A stretch of 64,000 nt of DNA from Duganella dendranthematis. GTDB taxonomy: Bacteria; Pseudomonadota; Gammaproteobacteria; Burkholderiales; Burkholderiaceae_D. The translations under genes were made by a program, and so were the position numbers. Positions within the stretch are counted from its first letter, which is position 1. Every line of letters begins with the position of its first letter. The notes under the pieces were generated by a model that was not told the origin of the DNA, did not search any database, and worked only from the letters and a program-made list of their open reading frames with translations. The stretch covers positions 3,782,001 through 3,846,000 of the forward strand of contig NZ_CP051684.1 in assembly GCF_012849375.1 (NCBI RefSeq). Direction: 5' to 3'. This document shows positions 17,308-27,290 of this stretch, piece by piece.

Positions 17308-18728
17308 TTATGCGATCTGCATGATGCGCAGCAGGTTGGTGGCGCCCGGCGTGCCGAAAGGGATGCCGGCGGAGATGACGATGCTGTCGCCGGCATGGGC
17401 AATGCCTTCGCGCTGGGCGGTGCGGCCGGCCCATTCGCTCATCTCCATCACGTCCACCACGTCGTGGCAGAGCACCGGGTAGACGCCCCAGGCCAGCGCC
17501 AGGCGGCGCGCGATGGCGATGCGCGGCGTCATGCCGACGATGGGGCGCAGGGCCGCTCGCGCGCCATGCGTAGCGCGGAATAGCCGGAGCTGGTGTAGGC
17601 GACCACCGCCGCAACCTTTAACGCCGAGGCCACGCTGCGCACGGCCACGCCGATACCGTCCGAGGCCAGCGTGCCGCCGCCATCGCTGACGCTGGCGGCG
17701 ACCGTGTCGCGATAGTGCGGATCGGCCTCGGTCTGCGCGATGATGGAGTCCATGATGCGCACCGCATCCAGCGGATACTGGCCGGACGCCGATTCGGCCG
17801 ACAGCATCACCGCATCGGCGCCGTCGTAGATGGCGGTGGCGACGTCGGAGGCTTCGGCGCGCGTGGGCACCGGCGCGCTGACCATCGATTCCAGCATCTG
17901 CGTGGCGACGATGACCGGCTTGCCGGCCTTGCGGCAGGCGCGCACGATGCGCTTCTGGATCGCCGGCACCTGCTCCGGCGGCATTTCCACGCCAAGGTCG
18001 CCGCGCGCCACCATCACCGCATCGCTGGCGGCGACGATGGCTGCCAGGCTGTGGATGGCGGCCGGCTTTTCCAGCTTGGCCACCACGCCGGCGCGCACGC
18101 CGACGATGCGCTTGATCTGTTCAATGTCCTCTGGCCGCTGCACGAACGACAGCGCCACCCAGTCCACGCCCAGACTGAGGCCGTAGTCCAGGTCCGCATG
18201 GTCCTTGTCGGTCATGGCGGACAGCGGCAGCACCACGCCCGGCACATTGACGCCTTTGCGGTCCGACACGCGGCCGCCGACGACCACCCGCGTCTCCGCG
18301 TGTTCGGGGCCGAAGGATTCCACCCGCAGCCGTACGCGCCCGTCGTCGATCAGCAGTTCGGCGCCGACTTCCAGCGCGGCGTAGATTTCCGCGTGCGGCA
18401 GCGGTGCGCGGCGCTGGTCGCCCAATAGTTCGTAGTCCATGTCGAGGCGAAAGGCGTCGCCGGCGCGCAGCGTGACCGGGCCGTCGGTGAAGGCGCCCAG
18501 ACGCAGCTTGGGGCCTTGCAGGTCGAGCAGCACGCCGATCGGACGGCCGCTATCGCGTTCGATGGCGCGGATGATGTCCAGCCGCTGTTTGTGGTCGGCA
18601 TGGCTGCCGTGGCTGAAGTTCAGGCGGAACACGTCGGCGCCGGCATCGAACAGCGCTTCGATGGTGGCGCGGTCGCTGCTGGCCGGGCCGAGCGTGGCGA
18701 CGATTTTGGCGTTGCGTTGGCGGTGCAT
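17308..18728 (-). pseudogene. ttuE: Pyruvate kinase with a frameshift near the 3' end (ttuE-like)
   Basis: Reading from [18 protein letters not shown] at 18728, the frame encodes the pyruvate kinase barrel with [41 protein letters not shown] and ATQMLESM. It stops at 17529 after ...[12 protein letters not shown]. The missing C-terminal part follows at once in another frame ([20 protein letters not shown]..., ending at 17308). One missing base near 17553-17556 would give [16 protein letters not shown] and a 473-residue enzyme, the usual length. It is either a sequencing error or a recent inactivation. It is the last gene of the tartrate cluster and starts one base after the glycerate kinase stop. 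Confidence 0.85.
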
Positions 18729-18729
18729 A

Positions 18730-20010
18730 TCAATTCCCCGTGATGAGTAAGGCGCGGAAGTCGTTGACGTTGGTGAGCGTGGGGCCGGTGACGACGCTGT
18801 CGTCCAGCGTCTGGAAGAAGCCGTGGCCGTCGTTGTTATCCAGACTGTCGGCGGGGCGCAGGCCGGCGGCAAAGGCGCGCTGCAAGGTGTCCGGCGTGAT
18901 GAAGGCGCCGGCGATTTCCTCCTGGCCGTCGACGCCGTCGGTGTCGCCGGCCAGTCCATGCACGTTGGCCTGGCCTTGCAGCGCGATGGCGCAGGACAGC
19001 AGGAATTCCACATTGCGGCCGCCGCGTCCTGTGCCGCGCACAGTGACGGTGGTTTCGCCGCCGGATAGCAGCATGCAGGGTGCGGCGAACGGCTGTCCAT
19101 GGCGCGCGGTTTGCAGCGCGATGCCGGCCATGACTTTGCCGACCTCGCGCGCTTCGCCTTCGATGCTGTCGCCGAGGATGTGGGCGGGGACGCCGTGTTG
19201 TGCGGCCACGCGGGCGGCGGCTTCCAGCGCCATTTGCGGTGTGGCGATGATGTGGATTTCGTTGTTGGCCAGGCGCGGGTCGCCGGGTTTGATGGATTCG
19301 CCACGGCCGCTGCGCAGCACGTCCAGCACGCGCTCGGGCAGGTCGATGCCGTAGCGCTGGCTGATGGCGAGGGCGTCGGCGCAGGTGCTGGCGTCCGGCA
19401 CGGTGGGGCCGGAGGCGATGTCGCGCGGGTCGTCGCCGGGAACGTCGGAGATCAGCAGGGTGACGACTTTGGCCGGGTGGCAGGCGGCCGCCAGCCGGCC
19501 GCCTTTGATGGCGGACAGGTGGCGGCGCACGCAGTTCATTTCGCTGATGGTGGCGCCGGAAGTCAGCAAAGCCTGGTTGATCTGTTGTTTGTCTTCCAGT
19601 GTGATGCCTTCCAGTGGCAATGGCAGCAGGGACGAGCCGCCGCCGGAGATCAGGCACAGGACGGTGTCATCGGCGCTCAGACCCTGCACGCGGTCGAGGA
19701 TGCGGCGGGCGGCTTGCAGGCCGGCGGCGTCCGGCACTGGATGCGCGGCTTCGACGATCTCGATGCGCTCGCAGGGGACTGCGTAGCCGTAGCGGGTGAC
19801 TACCAGGCCGGTGAGCGGGCCAGGCCAGTTACGCTCCACGGCGCGCGCCATTTCGGCCGAGGCCTTGCCGGCGCCGATGACGATCAGGCGGCCTTTCGGC
19901 GCGGCCGGCAGTGCAGGTGGCACGCACAGCGCCGGCTGCGCGGCGGCGATAGCGGCGTCGAACATCCGGCGCAGCAGGCCGCGCGCGGCGACGTCATTCA
20001 GCGCGTTCAT
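18730..20010 (-). CDS. ttuD: Glycerate 2-kinase / MOFRL-family protein (ttuD-like)
   Basis: A 426-residue protein of the GckA/TtuD family: N-terminal domain with [29 protein letters not shown] and [16 protein letters not shown], and a C-terminal MOFRL domain with [20 protein letters not shown] and [10 protein letters not shown]. Members phosphorylate D-glycerate to 2-phosphoglycerate; older annotations call them hydroxypyruvate reductase. It lies between the transporter (four-base overlap at its start) and pyruvate kinase (one-base gap). That order fits a route tartrate, glycerate, 2-phosphoglycerate, then pyruvate through enolase and pyruvate kinase. Confidence 0.88.
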   Translation of the reverse strand: MNALNDVAARGLLRRMFDAAIAAAQPALCVPPALPAAPKGRLIVIGAGKASAEMARAVERNWPGPLTGLVVTRYGYAVPCERIEIVEAAHPVPDAAGLQAARRILDRVQGLSADDTVLCLISGGGSSLLPLPLEGITLEDKQQINQALLTSGATISEMNCVRRHLSAIKGGRLAAACHPAKVVTLLISDVPGDDPRDIASGPTVPDASTCADALAISQRYGIDLPERVLDVLRSGRGESIKPGDPRLANNEIHIIATPQMALEAAARVAAQHGVPAHILGDSIEGEAREVGKVMAGIALQTARHGQPFAAPCMLLSGGETTVTVRGTGRGGRNVEFLLSCAIALQGQANVHGLAGDTDGVDGQEEIAGAFITPDTLQRAFAAGLRPADSLDNNDGHGFFQTLDDSVVTGPTLTNVNDFRALLITGN

Positions 20011-21356
20011 GCTGACGCCTTGTGGATGACGGCGATTTCGGCGGCTGGACGTTCCGGCGCATCGTCCACCTCATATAGCGAGCGCATTTCCTCTTCGGTC
20101 GCTTCGCCATTCAGCACGCGGTGCATGCGTTCTTCGTCCACCGCGCCGACCCACTTGGCGATCGCCATGGTGGCGACGGCGTTGCCGATGGTGTTGGTAA
20201 TCGCCCGCGCCTCGGACATGAAGCGGTCCACGCCCAGCAGCAGCACCATGCCGGCCACCGGTATCTTGCCCATCGACGCCAGCGTCGCCGCCAGCGTGAT
20301 GAAGCCGGAACCGGTCACGCCGGCCGAACCTTTGGACGTCACCATCAGCACACCCAGCACGATAAACTGGTCCATCATGGTCAGCGGCGTATTGGTGGCC
20401 TGCGCGATGAAGATCGCCGCCATGGTGTAGTAGATGCACTGGCCATCCGGATTAAACGTCACGCCGGCGGGAATCACCAGGCCAACCACCGGCTTGGATA
20501 CGCCCAGATGTTCCAGCTTGCGCATCATCTGTGGCACCACCGATTCCGACGACGAGGTGCCCAGCACCGTAAAGATCTCGTCCTTGATATAGCGAAGGAA
20601 CTTCCACAAGCTGAAGCCCGATACCCTGGCCACCACACCCAGCACGCCAAACACGAACGCCACGCAGGTCAGGTACATGCAGCCCATCAGCTGGCCCAGC
20701 GACAGCATCGAACCGGCGCCGTATTTCCCGACGGTGAATGCGATCGCGCCAAACGCCGCCAGCGGCGCCACGCGCATGATCATGCCCACCACGACGAACA
20801 TGCTGTTGCTGAACGCCTCCAGGAAGTCCACCACCGGCTTGGCGCGGCGGCCCATGTGCGACAGGGCGATGCCAAACAAGGTGGCAAATACCAGAATTTG
20901 CAGGATGTCGTTCTTGGCCAGCGCATCAACCACGCTGTTGGGAATCATATGGAGCAGGAAGTCGACAAAGCCGCCGGTGTGCGTGGCGGCGGCGGTGTAG
21001 CTGGCGATGCTGTGCGTGTCCAGCGTGGCCGGATTGACGTTCATGCCGGCGCCGGGCTGGAAGATGTTCACCACGATCAGGCCGAGCGCCAGCGCAAAGG
21101 TGGACATTACTTCAAAGTAGATCAGCGCGCGCGTGCCGACGCGCCCCAGTTCCTTCATGCTTTCCATCTTGGCGATGCCCAGCACCACCATGGCAAAGAT
21201 CACCGGCGCGAACACCATCTTGATCAACTTGATGAAGGCATCGCCCAGCGGCTTGAAGTCGGTGCCGAGGGCGGGATAGAAATGGCCGAGCAGGCCGCCG
21301 GCGATAACGCCGATCAGCACCTGCACGTATAGCTTGCCGAAAAATCGCTTGTACAT
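20007..21356 (-). CDS. dctA: DctA-type dicarboxylate/cation symporter
   Basis: A 449-residue SDF-family (DAACS) carrier with about eight membrane helices. The substrate-binding hairpin [21 protein letters not shown] and the motif [24 protein letters not shown] are clear, as is [19 protein letters not shown]. It probably imports C4-dicarboxylates; in this cluster the likely substrate is tartrate or a related acid. That takes the place of the MFS permease TtuB of Agrobacterium vitis (known family arrangement). The start is preceded by a GGAGA ribosome binding site. Confidence 0.92.
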   Translation of the reverse strand: MYKRFFGKLYVQVLIGVIAGGLLGHFYPALGTDFKPLGDAFIKLIKMVFAPVIFAMVVLGIAKMESMKELGRVGTRALIYFEVMSTFALALGLIVVNIFQPGAGMNVNPATLDTHSIASYTAAATHTGGFVDFLLHMIPNSVVDALAKNDILQILVFATLFGIALSHMGRRAKPVVDFLEAFSNSMFVVVGMIMRVAPLAAFGAIAFTVGKYGAGSMLSLGQLMGCMYLTCVAFVFGVLGVVARVSGFSLWKFLRYIKDEIFTVLGTSSSESVVPQMMRKLEHLGVSKPVVGLVIPAGVTFNPDGQCIYYTMAAIFIAQATNTPLTMMDQFIVLGVLMVTSKGSAGVTGSGFITLAATLASMGKIPVAGMVLLLGVDRFMSEARAITNTIGNAVATMAIAKWVGAVDEERMHRVLNGEATEEEMRSLYEVDDAPERPAAEIAVIHKASA

Positions 21357-21434
21357 GATGTCTCCTTTATGTGTTCCCCCGCGTGCCTCCCCGGCTCTTG
21401 TCGGCTGGTGGAGGCGGGTTTTGGATCAAGTGGA

Positions 21435-22523
21435 TCAAGCGGCTTTGCGCTCCTTGTCGGCGGCCAGGTGGGCACAGACGGCGTTGGTGACGTCGACCGT
21501 GGTGGCTTTGCCGCCCAGGTCACCGGTGTGCAACGACGGCGTGGCGGTGACGGCTTCGATGGCCTGCATCACGCGCTGTGCGGCTTCGTGCTCGCCCAGG
21601 TGCTCCAGCAGCATCACCACCGACCAGAAGGTGCCGACCGGGTTGGCCAGGCCTTTGCCCATGATGTCGAAAGCGGAACCGTGAATCGGCTCGAACATCG
21701 AAGGGTAGCGGCGCTCCGGATCGATATTGCCGGTAGGGGCGATGCCCAGGCTGCCCGCCAGCGCCGCCGCCAGGTCGCTCAGGATATCGGCGTGCAGGTT
21801 GGTGGCGACGATGGTGTCCAGCGTGGCGGGCTTGTTGACCATGCGCGCGGTGGCGGCATCGACCAGTTCCTTATCCCACTTCACGTCCGGGAAATCGCGC
21901 GAGACTTCCAGCGCAATCTCGTCCCACATCACCATCGCGTGGCGCTGGGCGTTGGACTTGGTGATCACGGTCACCAGCTTGCGTGGACGCGATTGCGCCA
22001 GCTTGAAGGCGTAGCGCAGGATGCGTTCGACGCCGACGCGGGTCATCATGCTGACGTCCGTTGCCGCCTCGATCGGGTGGCCCTGGTGCACGCGGCCGCC
22101 GACGCCGGAATATTCGCCTTCCGAGTTTTCGCGCACGATGACCCAGTTCAGGTCTTCCGGCTTGCAGCGCTTGAGCGGGCCATCGATGCCGGGCAGGATG
22201 CGGGTTGGACGCACGTTGGCGTATTGGTCGAAGCCCTGGCAGATTTTCAGGCGCAGGCCCCACAGCGTGATGTGGTCCGGGATGTCCGGATCGCCGGCGG
22301 AGCCGAATAGGATGGCGTCCTTGTTGCGCAGCGCATCGAGGCCATTCTTCGGCATCATCTCGCCGTACTTGCGGTAGTAGTCGCCGCCCCAGTCGAAATC
22401 TTCAAACGTAAACTGGAAGCTGTTGCTGGCGGCGGCCAGCGCGGCCAATACCTGCTGGCCTGCGGGCACGACTTCCTTGCCGATGCCGTCGCCTGGAATG
22501 GTTGCGATGTGGTAGGTCTTCAT
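21435..22523 (-). CDS. ttuC: Tartrate dehydrogenase / D-malate dehydrogenase family (ttuC-like)
   Basis: A 362-residue NAD- and metal-dependent decarboxylating dehydrogenase of the isocitrate/isopropylmalate/tartrate family. It has the N-terminal TIPGDGIGKEVVPAG, the substrate-binding REN.EGEYSG loop, the Mg-binding TNLHADILSDLAAALAGSLG and the NAD loop EPIHGSAFDIMGKGLANPVG. The pattern REN(S)EGEYSGVGGRVH is typical of tartrate dehydrogenase (TtuC/YeaU) rather than LeuB. It is the first gene of the minus-strand cluster and has an AAGGAGA ribosome binding site. A divergent LysR gene starts 100 bases away and probably controls it. Confidence 0.9.
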   Translation of the reverse strand: MKTYHIATIPGDGIGKEVVPAGQQVLAALAAASNSFQFTFEDFDWGGDYYRKYGEMMPKNGLDALRNKDAILFGSAGDPDIPDHITLWGLRLKICQGFDQYANVRPTRILPGIDGPLKRCKPEDLNWVIVRENSEGEYSGVGGRVHQGHPIEAATDVSMMTRVGVERILRYAFKLAQSRPRKLVTVITKSNAQRHAMVMWDEIALEVSRDFPDVKWDKELVDAATARMVNKPATLDTIVATNLHADILSDLAAALAGSLGIAPTGNIDPERRYPSMFEPIHGSAFDIMGKGLANPVGTFWSVVMLLEHLGEHEAAQRVMQAIEAVTATPSLHTGDLGGKATTVDVTNAVCAHLAADKERKAA

Positions 22524-22623
22524 TGCTGTCTCCTTGAAAGTGAATGGGTCTACTTTAAGGAATGGACGGCGCGCGTTAAGGTGGCTAAACTCAATCCATT
22601 ATCAACCTTGGACTCCACAATCG

Positions 22624-23550
22624 ATGAGCGGCGGATTTCAACCGGCGGAGCTGAGTTTTATCGTCGCGCTGTCCAATGCGGGCAGCTTGAGCGGGGCGGC
22701 GCGCGAACTGGGCATCACCACGTCGGCGGTCAGCAAGCGGCTGGCGTTTATCGAATCGCGCATCGGCGTACCGCTGGTGAACCGCACCACGCGCCGCATG
22801 AGTCTCACGCCGGAGGGCGAGGTGCTGCTGGAGCATGCGCGCCGCATCCTCGGCGAGATTGCCGACCTGGATCAGCTGCTGACCAATTCCAAGGGCGTAC
22901 CGAAAGGGCAGTTGCGGGTCAACGCGACGCTGGGCTTTGGACGGCTGCATATCGCGCCGGCGATTTCGCAATATGTGCTGAAGTATCCGCAGGTGGATGT
23001 GCAGTTACAGCTATCAGTCGATCCGCCGCCGCTGACCGACGACCAGTTCGACGTCTGCATCCGTTTCGGCGCGCCGGCCGATACGCGCGTGATCGCCAGG
23101 CGGCTGGCGGCCAACCGGCGCTTGCTGTGCGCCTCGCCCAAATATCTGGAGCAGCATGGCGAGCCGAAATCGCCGGCGGAGCTGGCGCGGCATAACTGCA
23201 TCTGCATCCGTCAGGGTGATGAGGCGTATGGCGTGTGGCGGCTGTTCACCGGACGCGAAACTGGACCTGCGACCGGACGCACGGCGGACGCGGTGCGGGT
23301 GCGCGGCAACCTGACCACCAACGATGGCGAGATCGCCGTCAACTGGGCGCTGGACGGTCACGGCATCCTGATGCGGGCCGAGTGGGATATCGAGCGCTAT
23401 CTGCAAAGCGGGCGGCTGGTGCAGGTGCTGCCCAACTTTAAGACGCCGGATGCGGACATCTATGCCGTGTACCCGCAGCGGCACCAGTTATCGGCGCGTA
23501 TCCGTACGTTTGTCGATTTTCTGTCCGGGAGCTTCAAGCGTTTCAAATAA
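22624..23550 (+). CDS. LysR family regulator of the tartrate cluster (ttuA-like)
   Basis: A 308-residue LysR protein: winged helix about 5-62 with SLSGAARELGITTSAVSKRLAFIESRIGVPLVNRTTRRMSLT, then an effector-binding domain. I chose the ATG at 22624 (MSGGFQPAEL) because the HTH begins just after; longer starts from 22534 add a tail without a domain. It is divergent from ttuC, the classic position of an autoregulated LysR activator, so induction by tartrate or a related acid is likely. Confidence 0.87.
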   Translation: MSGGFQPAELSFIVALSNAGSLSGAARELGITTSAVSKRLAFIESRIGVPLVNRTTRRMSLTPEGEVLLEHARRILGEIADLDQLLTNSKGVPKGQLRVNATLGFGRLHIAPAISQYVLKYPQVDVQLQLSVDPPPLTDDQFDVCIRFGAPADTRVIARRLAANRRLLCASPKYLEQHGEPKSPAELARHNCICIRQGDEAYGVWRLFTGRETGPATGRTADAVRVRGNLTTNDGEIAVNWALDGHGILMRAEWDIERYLQSGRLVQVLPNFKTPDADIYAVYPQRHQLSARIRTFVDFLSGSFKRFK

Positions 23551-23551
23551 G

Positions 23552-23610
23552 GTGGTTGAAAAAACCACATCTTGGCAAGTTTTTTGCTTTGTAAAAATAC
23601 CAATGTGGTA
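23552..23610. promoter_or_regulatory. Two ACCA/TGGT palindromes upstream of the TonB receptor
   Basis: GTGGTT-N5-AACCAC (23552-23568) and the perfect palindrome TACCA-ATG-TGGTA (23598-23610) lie between the LysR stop and the TonB receptor start. They share the half-site TGGT and may be operators. The first lies next to the LysR stop and could also act as a terminator hairpin. Confidence 0.35.
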
Positions 23611-23657
23611 AACATAAGCAACTGCCCTCATTTGGGGCGCCAAGGAGAAGATCGGAC

Positions 23658-25976
23658 ATGGATATTCGACGTAAACTCATCGCATCCGCCGTGCTGGCGG
23701 CGTTCAGCGCCCCGGTTTGGGCACAGCAGTCGGACGAAATCGAGGTCGTGAAGGTGACCGCGCAAAAGCGCAAGGAAGATCCGGCCAAGGTGGCGATGAG
23801 TATCAGCGCCGTCACCGGCGCCCAGCTGCAGGCCGAGCATGTGCGCGATATCACCGACCTGACGCGCGTGGTGCCGAATATCTCCTTCACCGCCGCCAGC
23901 GGCAACGGCGGCGCGGGGCCGGGCACCTCCAACGTCGAGATCCGCGGCATCAGCTCGACCGCCGGCGCGGCCACGGTGGGCATCTACCTGGGCGACACGC
24001 CGGTCACTGTCGGTAACGTCTACACCATGGGGAACATCGAGCCGCGCTTCTTCGACATCGACCGGGTGGAAGTGCTGCGTGGTCCGCAGGCCACCTTGTA
24101 CGGCGCCAGCTCGATGGGCGGCACCATCAAGTTCGTGCCGAACGAGCCGGATCTGAAAGAGCGCGAATTCACCACCTACACCGAAGGCTCCAACACCAAG
24201 GGCGGCAGCGCCAATTACGCCGCCAATGTGGTGGCCAACTTCCCGCTGATACCCGACGAACTGGCGCTGCGCATCGGCGTGCAGGCGCAGCACACGGGTG
24301 GCTTTATCAACCAGGTGGACGGCGACGGCAAGGTGCTGGCCAATGACATCAACAAGATCAACGACCAGGAATTCCGCGCCTCGCTCAAATGGAAGCCGAC
24401 GCGCAGCCTGACGATTACGCCGTCGGTCTACTACCAGCGCATCGACGCCAAGGACATCGCCGCCTTCAATCTGGACCTGCCGCTGTACCAGGCGCAGAAG
24501 CAGGTGCGCGAGCCGTCGATCGACAAGCTGCTGGCGCCGAGCGTCACCGTCAACTGGGATCTGGGCGCGTTTGATCTGACTTCGGCCACCAGCTACTTCG
24601 AGCGCAAGTTCGACCGCACGCAGAATGGTTCGGCCTACAACAGCTATTCGCTGTCGACCTTCCTGACCTCGACGGCGGATGGCGGCAAGGCGCCGCCGGA
24701 ACTGATCGATGCGATTGCCGGCCTGCCGTCGGCTGTGTACCTGAATAACCAGGTGCGGCAGGTATCGCAGGAATTCCGCCTGGCGTCGCGCGCCTATGAC
24801 GAGAAGGTCTCGCCGTGGACCTGGCTGGCCGGCGCCTACTTCTCGCGCCAGCACACCAACATCATCGAGAACGATCCGATCTTTGGTGTCACCGACGTCT
24901 TCAGACAGTATGGTTTTGATATCGCCGATCCGGACCTGTTGCCGGATGCGCGTCCCGGCCAGTTCCCGAACGATAATTCGTTTGCCGGTGCCTTCCACTA
25001 TCGCGAGAAGCAGGCGTCGATTTTCGGTGAGTTGAACTACTACTTCACACCGACCGTGCATGCCACCGTCGGCGCGCGCTACCTGAAGGCGAATACCACG
25101 CTGGAGCAGCGCAACGGCAATTACCTGGCCGGCGCCGGCAACAACAGCGGCGCCGAGACGGATTCCAAAGCCTTCACGCCGAAGTACGCGCTGACGTGGG
25201 AAGTCAATCCGGCCAACACTGTCTACACCAGCGTGGCCAAGGGCTTCCGCCTGGGCGGCGCCAATATCTACGTACCGACCACCACTTGCGGACCTGACCT
25301 GGAAGCGAACGGCATTGAGGCCGGGCCGCCGGCATATTCGCCGGACAGCTTGTGGAGCTATGAAGTGGGCAGCAAGTCGCGCTTCCTCAACAACCGTGTG
25401 ACGCTGAATGCCGACGTGTTCTACGTGAAGTGGAAGAACATCCAGCAGGGCGTGTACCTGCCGACCTGCGCCTACACCTACAACGCCAACGCGGGCGACG
25501 CCACCACCAAGGGCTTTGAGTTCGACCTCAAGGCCAAGCCGCTGCCTGGTTTGACGCTGAGTGCATCGGGTGGCTACGTGAAAGCGGAATTGTCGAATGA
25601 TGTAGGCAGCCAGAATGGCGTAGTCGGTGCTATTGCCGGCGCGCGCATTCAGGGCGTGCCGAAATATAACGCTGCGGTGAATGCGACGTACAACTTCTCG
25701 GCGTGGGAGCGGCCGTCGTTTGTGATGGCGGGTATGCAGTGGGTTGGTTCCAGCCGCGGTTCGCTCGATCCCGAGCAGACCGACTACGAACGGCCGGCGT
25801 ATCACACCACGGACTTCAGCGCCGGCATGACGTTTGGCTCGTATGCCTTCACGGTGTTTGTGAAGAACGCGTTCGATACCGACACCATCATCCAGCATCC
25901 CCAGGTGGCGTCGATCGTGCAGGGCTATCGCCTGACGCCACGCGCCATCGGCGTCAGTCTGGCCACCAAGTTTTAA
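23658..25976 (+). CDS. TonB-dependent outer membrane receptor
   Basis: A 772-residue receptor. A signal peptide ends at FSAPVWAQQ (about residue 23), a TonB-box-like EIEVVKVTAQKR follows, the plug domain covers about 35-160 (NVEIRGISSTAG, VEVLRGPQATLYGASSMGG) and a 22-strand barrel ends with the C-terminal Phe (SLATKF). The plug and the VTAQKR motif are typical of receptors for siderophores or plant-derived compounds. No enzyme or inner-membrane transporter is adjacent, so the substrate cannot be named. Confidence 0.92.
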   Translation: MDIRRKLIASAVLAAFSAPVWAQQSDEIEVVKVTAQKRKEDPAKVAMSISAVTGAQLQAEHVRDITDLTRVVPNISFTAASGNGGAGPGTSNVEIRGISSTAGAATVGIYLGDTPVTVGNVYTMGNIEPRFFDIDRVEVLRGPQATLYGASSMGGTIKFVPNEPDLKEREFTTYTEGSNTKGGSANYAANVVANFPLIPDELALRIGVQAQHTGGFINQVDGDGKVLANDINKINDQEFRASLKWKPTRSLTITPSVYYQRIDAKDIAAFNLDLPLYQAQKQVREPSIDKLLAPSVTVNWDLGAFDLTSATSYFERKFDRTQNGSAYNSYSLSTFLTSTADGGKAPPELIDAIAGLPSAVYLNNQVRQVSQEFRLASRAYDEKVSPWTWLAGAYFSRQHTNIIENDPIFGVTDVFRQYGFDIADPDLLPDARPGQFPNDNSFAGAFHYREKQASIFGELNYYFTPTVHATVGARYLKANTTLEQRNGNYLAGAGNNSGAETDSKAFTPKYALTWEVNPANTVYTSVAKGFRLGGANIYVPTTTCGPDLEANGIEAGPPAYSPDSLWSYEVGSKSRFLNNRVTLNADVFYVKWKNIQQGVYLPTCAYTYNANAGDATTKGFEFDLKAKPLPGLTLSASGGYVKAELSNDVGSQNGVVGAIAGARIQGVPKYNAAVNATYNFSAWERPSFVMAGMQWVGSSRGSLDPEQTDYERPAYHTTDFSAGMTFGSYAFTVFVKNAFDTDTIIQHPQVASIVQGYRLTPRAIGVSLATKF

Positions 25977-26017
25977 GCCATAATGCTGCCTTTGTTATTC
26001 AGCACAAGGGCAGCATC

Positions 26018-26365
26018 ATGAGCGTCACCATCTATCACAACCCGGTCTGCGGCACTTCGCGCAAAACGCTGGAAGCGATCCGCGCCAGCGGCGTGGAGCC
26101 GCAGATTATCGAATACGTCAAACAGCCGCCATCGCGCGCGCAGCTGCAGGAGCTGATCGCCAAAGCCGGCATCAGCGTGCGCCAGGCCATGCGCAACAAG
26201 GGCGACCTGTATGCGGAACTGGGCCTGGCCGATGCATCGTTGTCGGACGACGCGCTGCTGGATGCGATGATGGCGCATCCAGTGCTGATCGAACGCCCGT
26301 TCGTGGTGACGCCCAAAGGCGTGCGCCTGTGCCGTCCGTCGGAGCTGGTGCAGGAAATCCTCTGA
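26018..26365 (+). CDS. arsC: ArsC-family arsenate reductase
   Basis: A 115-residue thioredoxin-fold protein of the glutaredoxin-coupled ArsC family with the redox motif NPVCGTSRKTLE (Cys at about 12) and the conserved ERPFVVTPKG segment near the end. It would reduce arsenate to arsenite in the cytoplasm. No arsR, arsB or acr3 gene is adjacent, so some caution is due: YffB/Spx-like relatives share the fold. I chose the ATG at 26018 because the fold begins there. Confidence 0.85.
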   Translation: MSVTIYHNPVCGTSRKTLEAIRASGVEPQIIEYVKQPPSRAQLQELIAKAGISVRQAMRNKGDLYAELGLADASLSDDALLDAMMAHPVLIERPFVVTPKGVRLCRPSELVQEIL

Positions 26366-26471
26366 GGAATGTGATTCATGCGACTCTGCTGGGCGGTCGG
26401 ACTGTGCGTCATCAATAGACCGTGCAATAGAAGGGGCTAGCATCGTGTGACAGCGTGACTGGAGAAAATCT

Positions 26472-27290
26472 ATGCGTGATCTAGCGAATCTGTTCCATCA
26501 GATCAATCGGGTTTTACCGGAACAACAGAAATTGCTGTCATTCCCACCTGAGATGCTAGCCGCTGAGGCTATATCGCTACTTGATCAACATGGTTATTCG
26601 CAAGCGCCCGTTGTTGTCGGTGGCACAGTGCTGGGAGTTTTTTCGTTTCGTTCATTTTCTTTGCGGTGTGCAGATTTTTCCTTTGCCCATGCGCAGAAAG
26701 AAAGGCGTGGTCCGGGTCAGTTCACTGTGGACGAATGCATCGAACATTTCCAGTACGTTCTCTTTACTGAAGAGTTGCAGAATACCTTTGACGTAATGGA
26801 ACGGGATAATGGCGTGTTGGTCGGTAGTCCGGACCGGCTTCAGGGAATTCTCACACCGATGGATTTGCTACGCTATCTTTACCGCGTTACCAGCCCGTTC
26901 GTCATGATTTCCGAGATCGAGACTGCCTTGCGCGCGTTGATGACACAAGCAGTGGCTCCCGCGGAGCTCGTCGCCTGCTCTGACCGTGCACTGACGCAAC
27001 TCTATGGGGCTGGCAAAGTTCCCGATACGTTGCTGCAAATGAGTTTTGAGGATTACCGTAGCATTGTTTCCCACGGCGACAACTGGCCAAAGTTTGCGCC
27101 CGTACTCGGTGCCAACAGAGTTCGTATCTCAACGAAATTGAGTGAGATAAGTAAGCTACGAAATGATATATTTCATTTCAAACGAGAGATGACGGTCCAA
27201 GATTTTGGTTTGCTAAGTAGTCACCGTAATTGGCTCCTGATAGAGGCAAAGAAAGCTGATCTGCGTGGAAAGGGGAACCCCCATGATTAA
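26472..27290 (+). CDS. CBS-pair protein with C-terminal HEPN-like RNase motif
   Basis: A 272-residue protein with two parts. Residues about 28-62 (AAEAISLLDQHGYSQAPVV, then VLGVFSF) and 98-136 (ELQNTFDVMERDNGVLVG, then LQGILTPMDLLRYLY) form a CBS pair, a fold that commonly binds adenine nucleotides. Residues about 145-260 are helical and end in KLRNDIFHFKREMT. The R230-N-D-I-F-H235 pattern fits the RX4-6H active site of HEPN ribonucleases of the Swt1/ApeA-like type. Its stop overlaps the start of the helicase gene by eight bases. G+C content is visibly lower than in neighbouring genes. A ligand-gated RNase is a reasonable inference, not shown. Confidence 0.7.
   Translation: MRDLANLFHQINRVLPEQQKLLSFPPEMLAAEAISLLDQHGYSQAPVVVGGTVLGVFSFRSFSLRCADFSFAHAQKERRGPGQFTVDECIEHFQYVLFTEELQNTFDVMERDNGVLVGSPDRLQGILTPMDLLRYLYRVTSPFVMISEIETALRALMTQAVAPAELVACSDRALTQLYGAGKVPDTLLQMSFEDYRSIVSHGDNWPKFAPVLGANRVRISTKLSEISKLRNDIFHFKREMTVQDFGLLSSHRNWLLIEAKKADLRGKGNPHD

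Noticed and set aside
23628..25898. 756-codon minus-strand frame opposite the TonB receptor
   Set aside because: No domains and composition typical of an antisense shadow.
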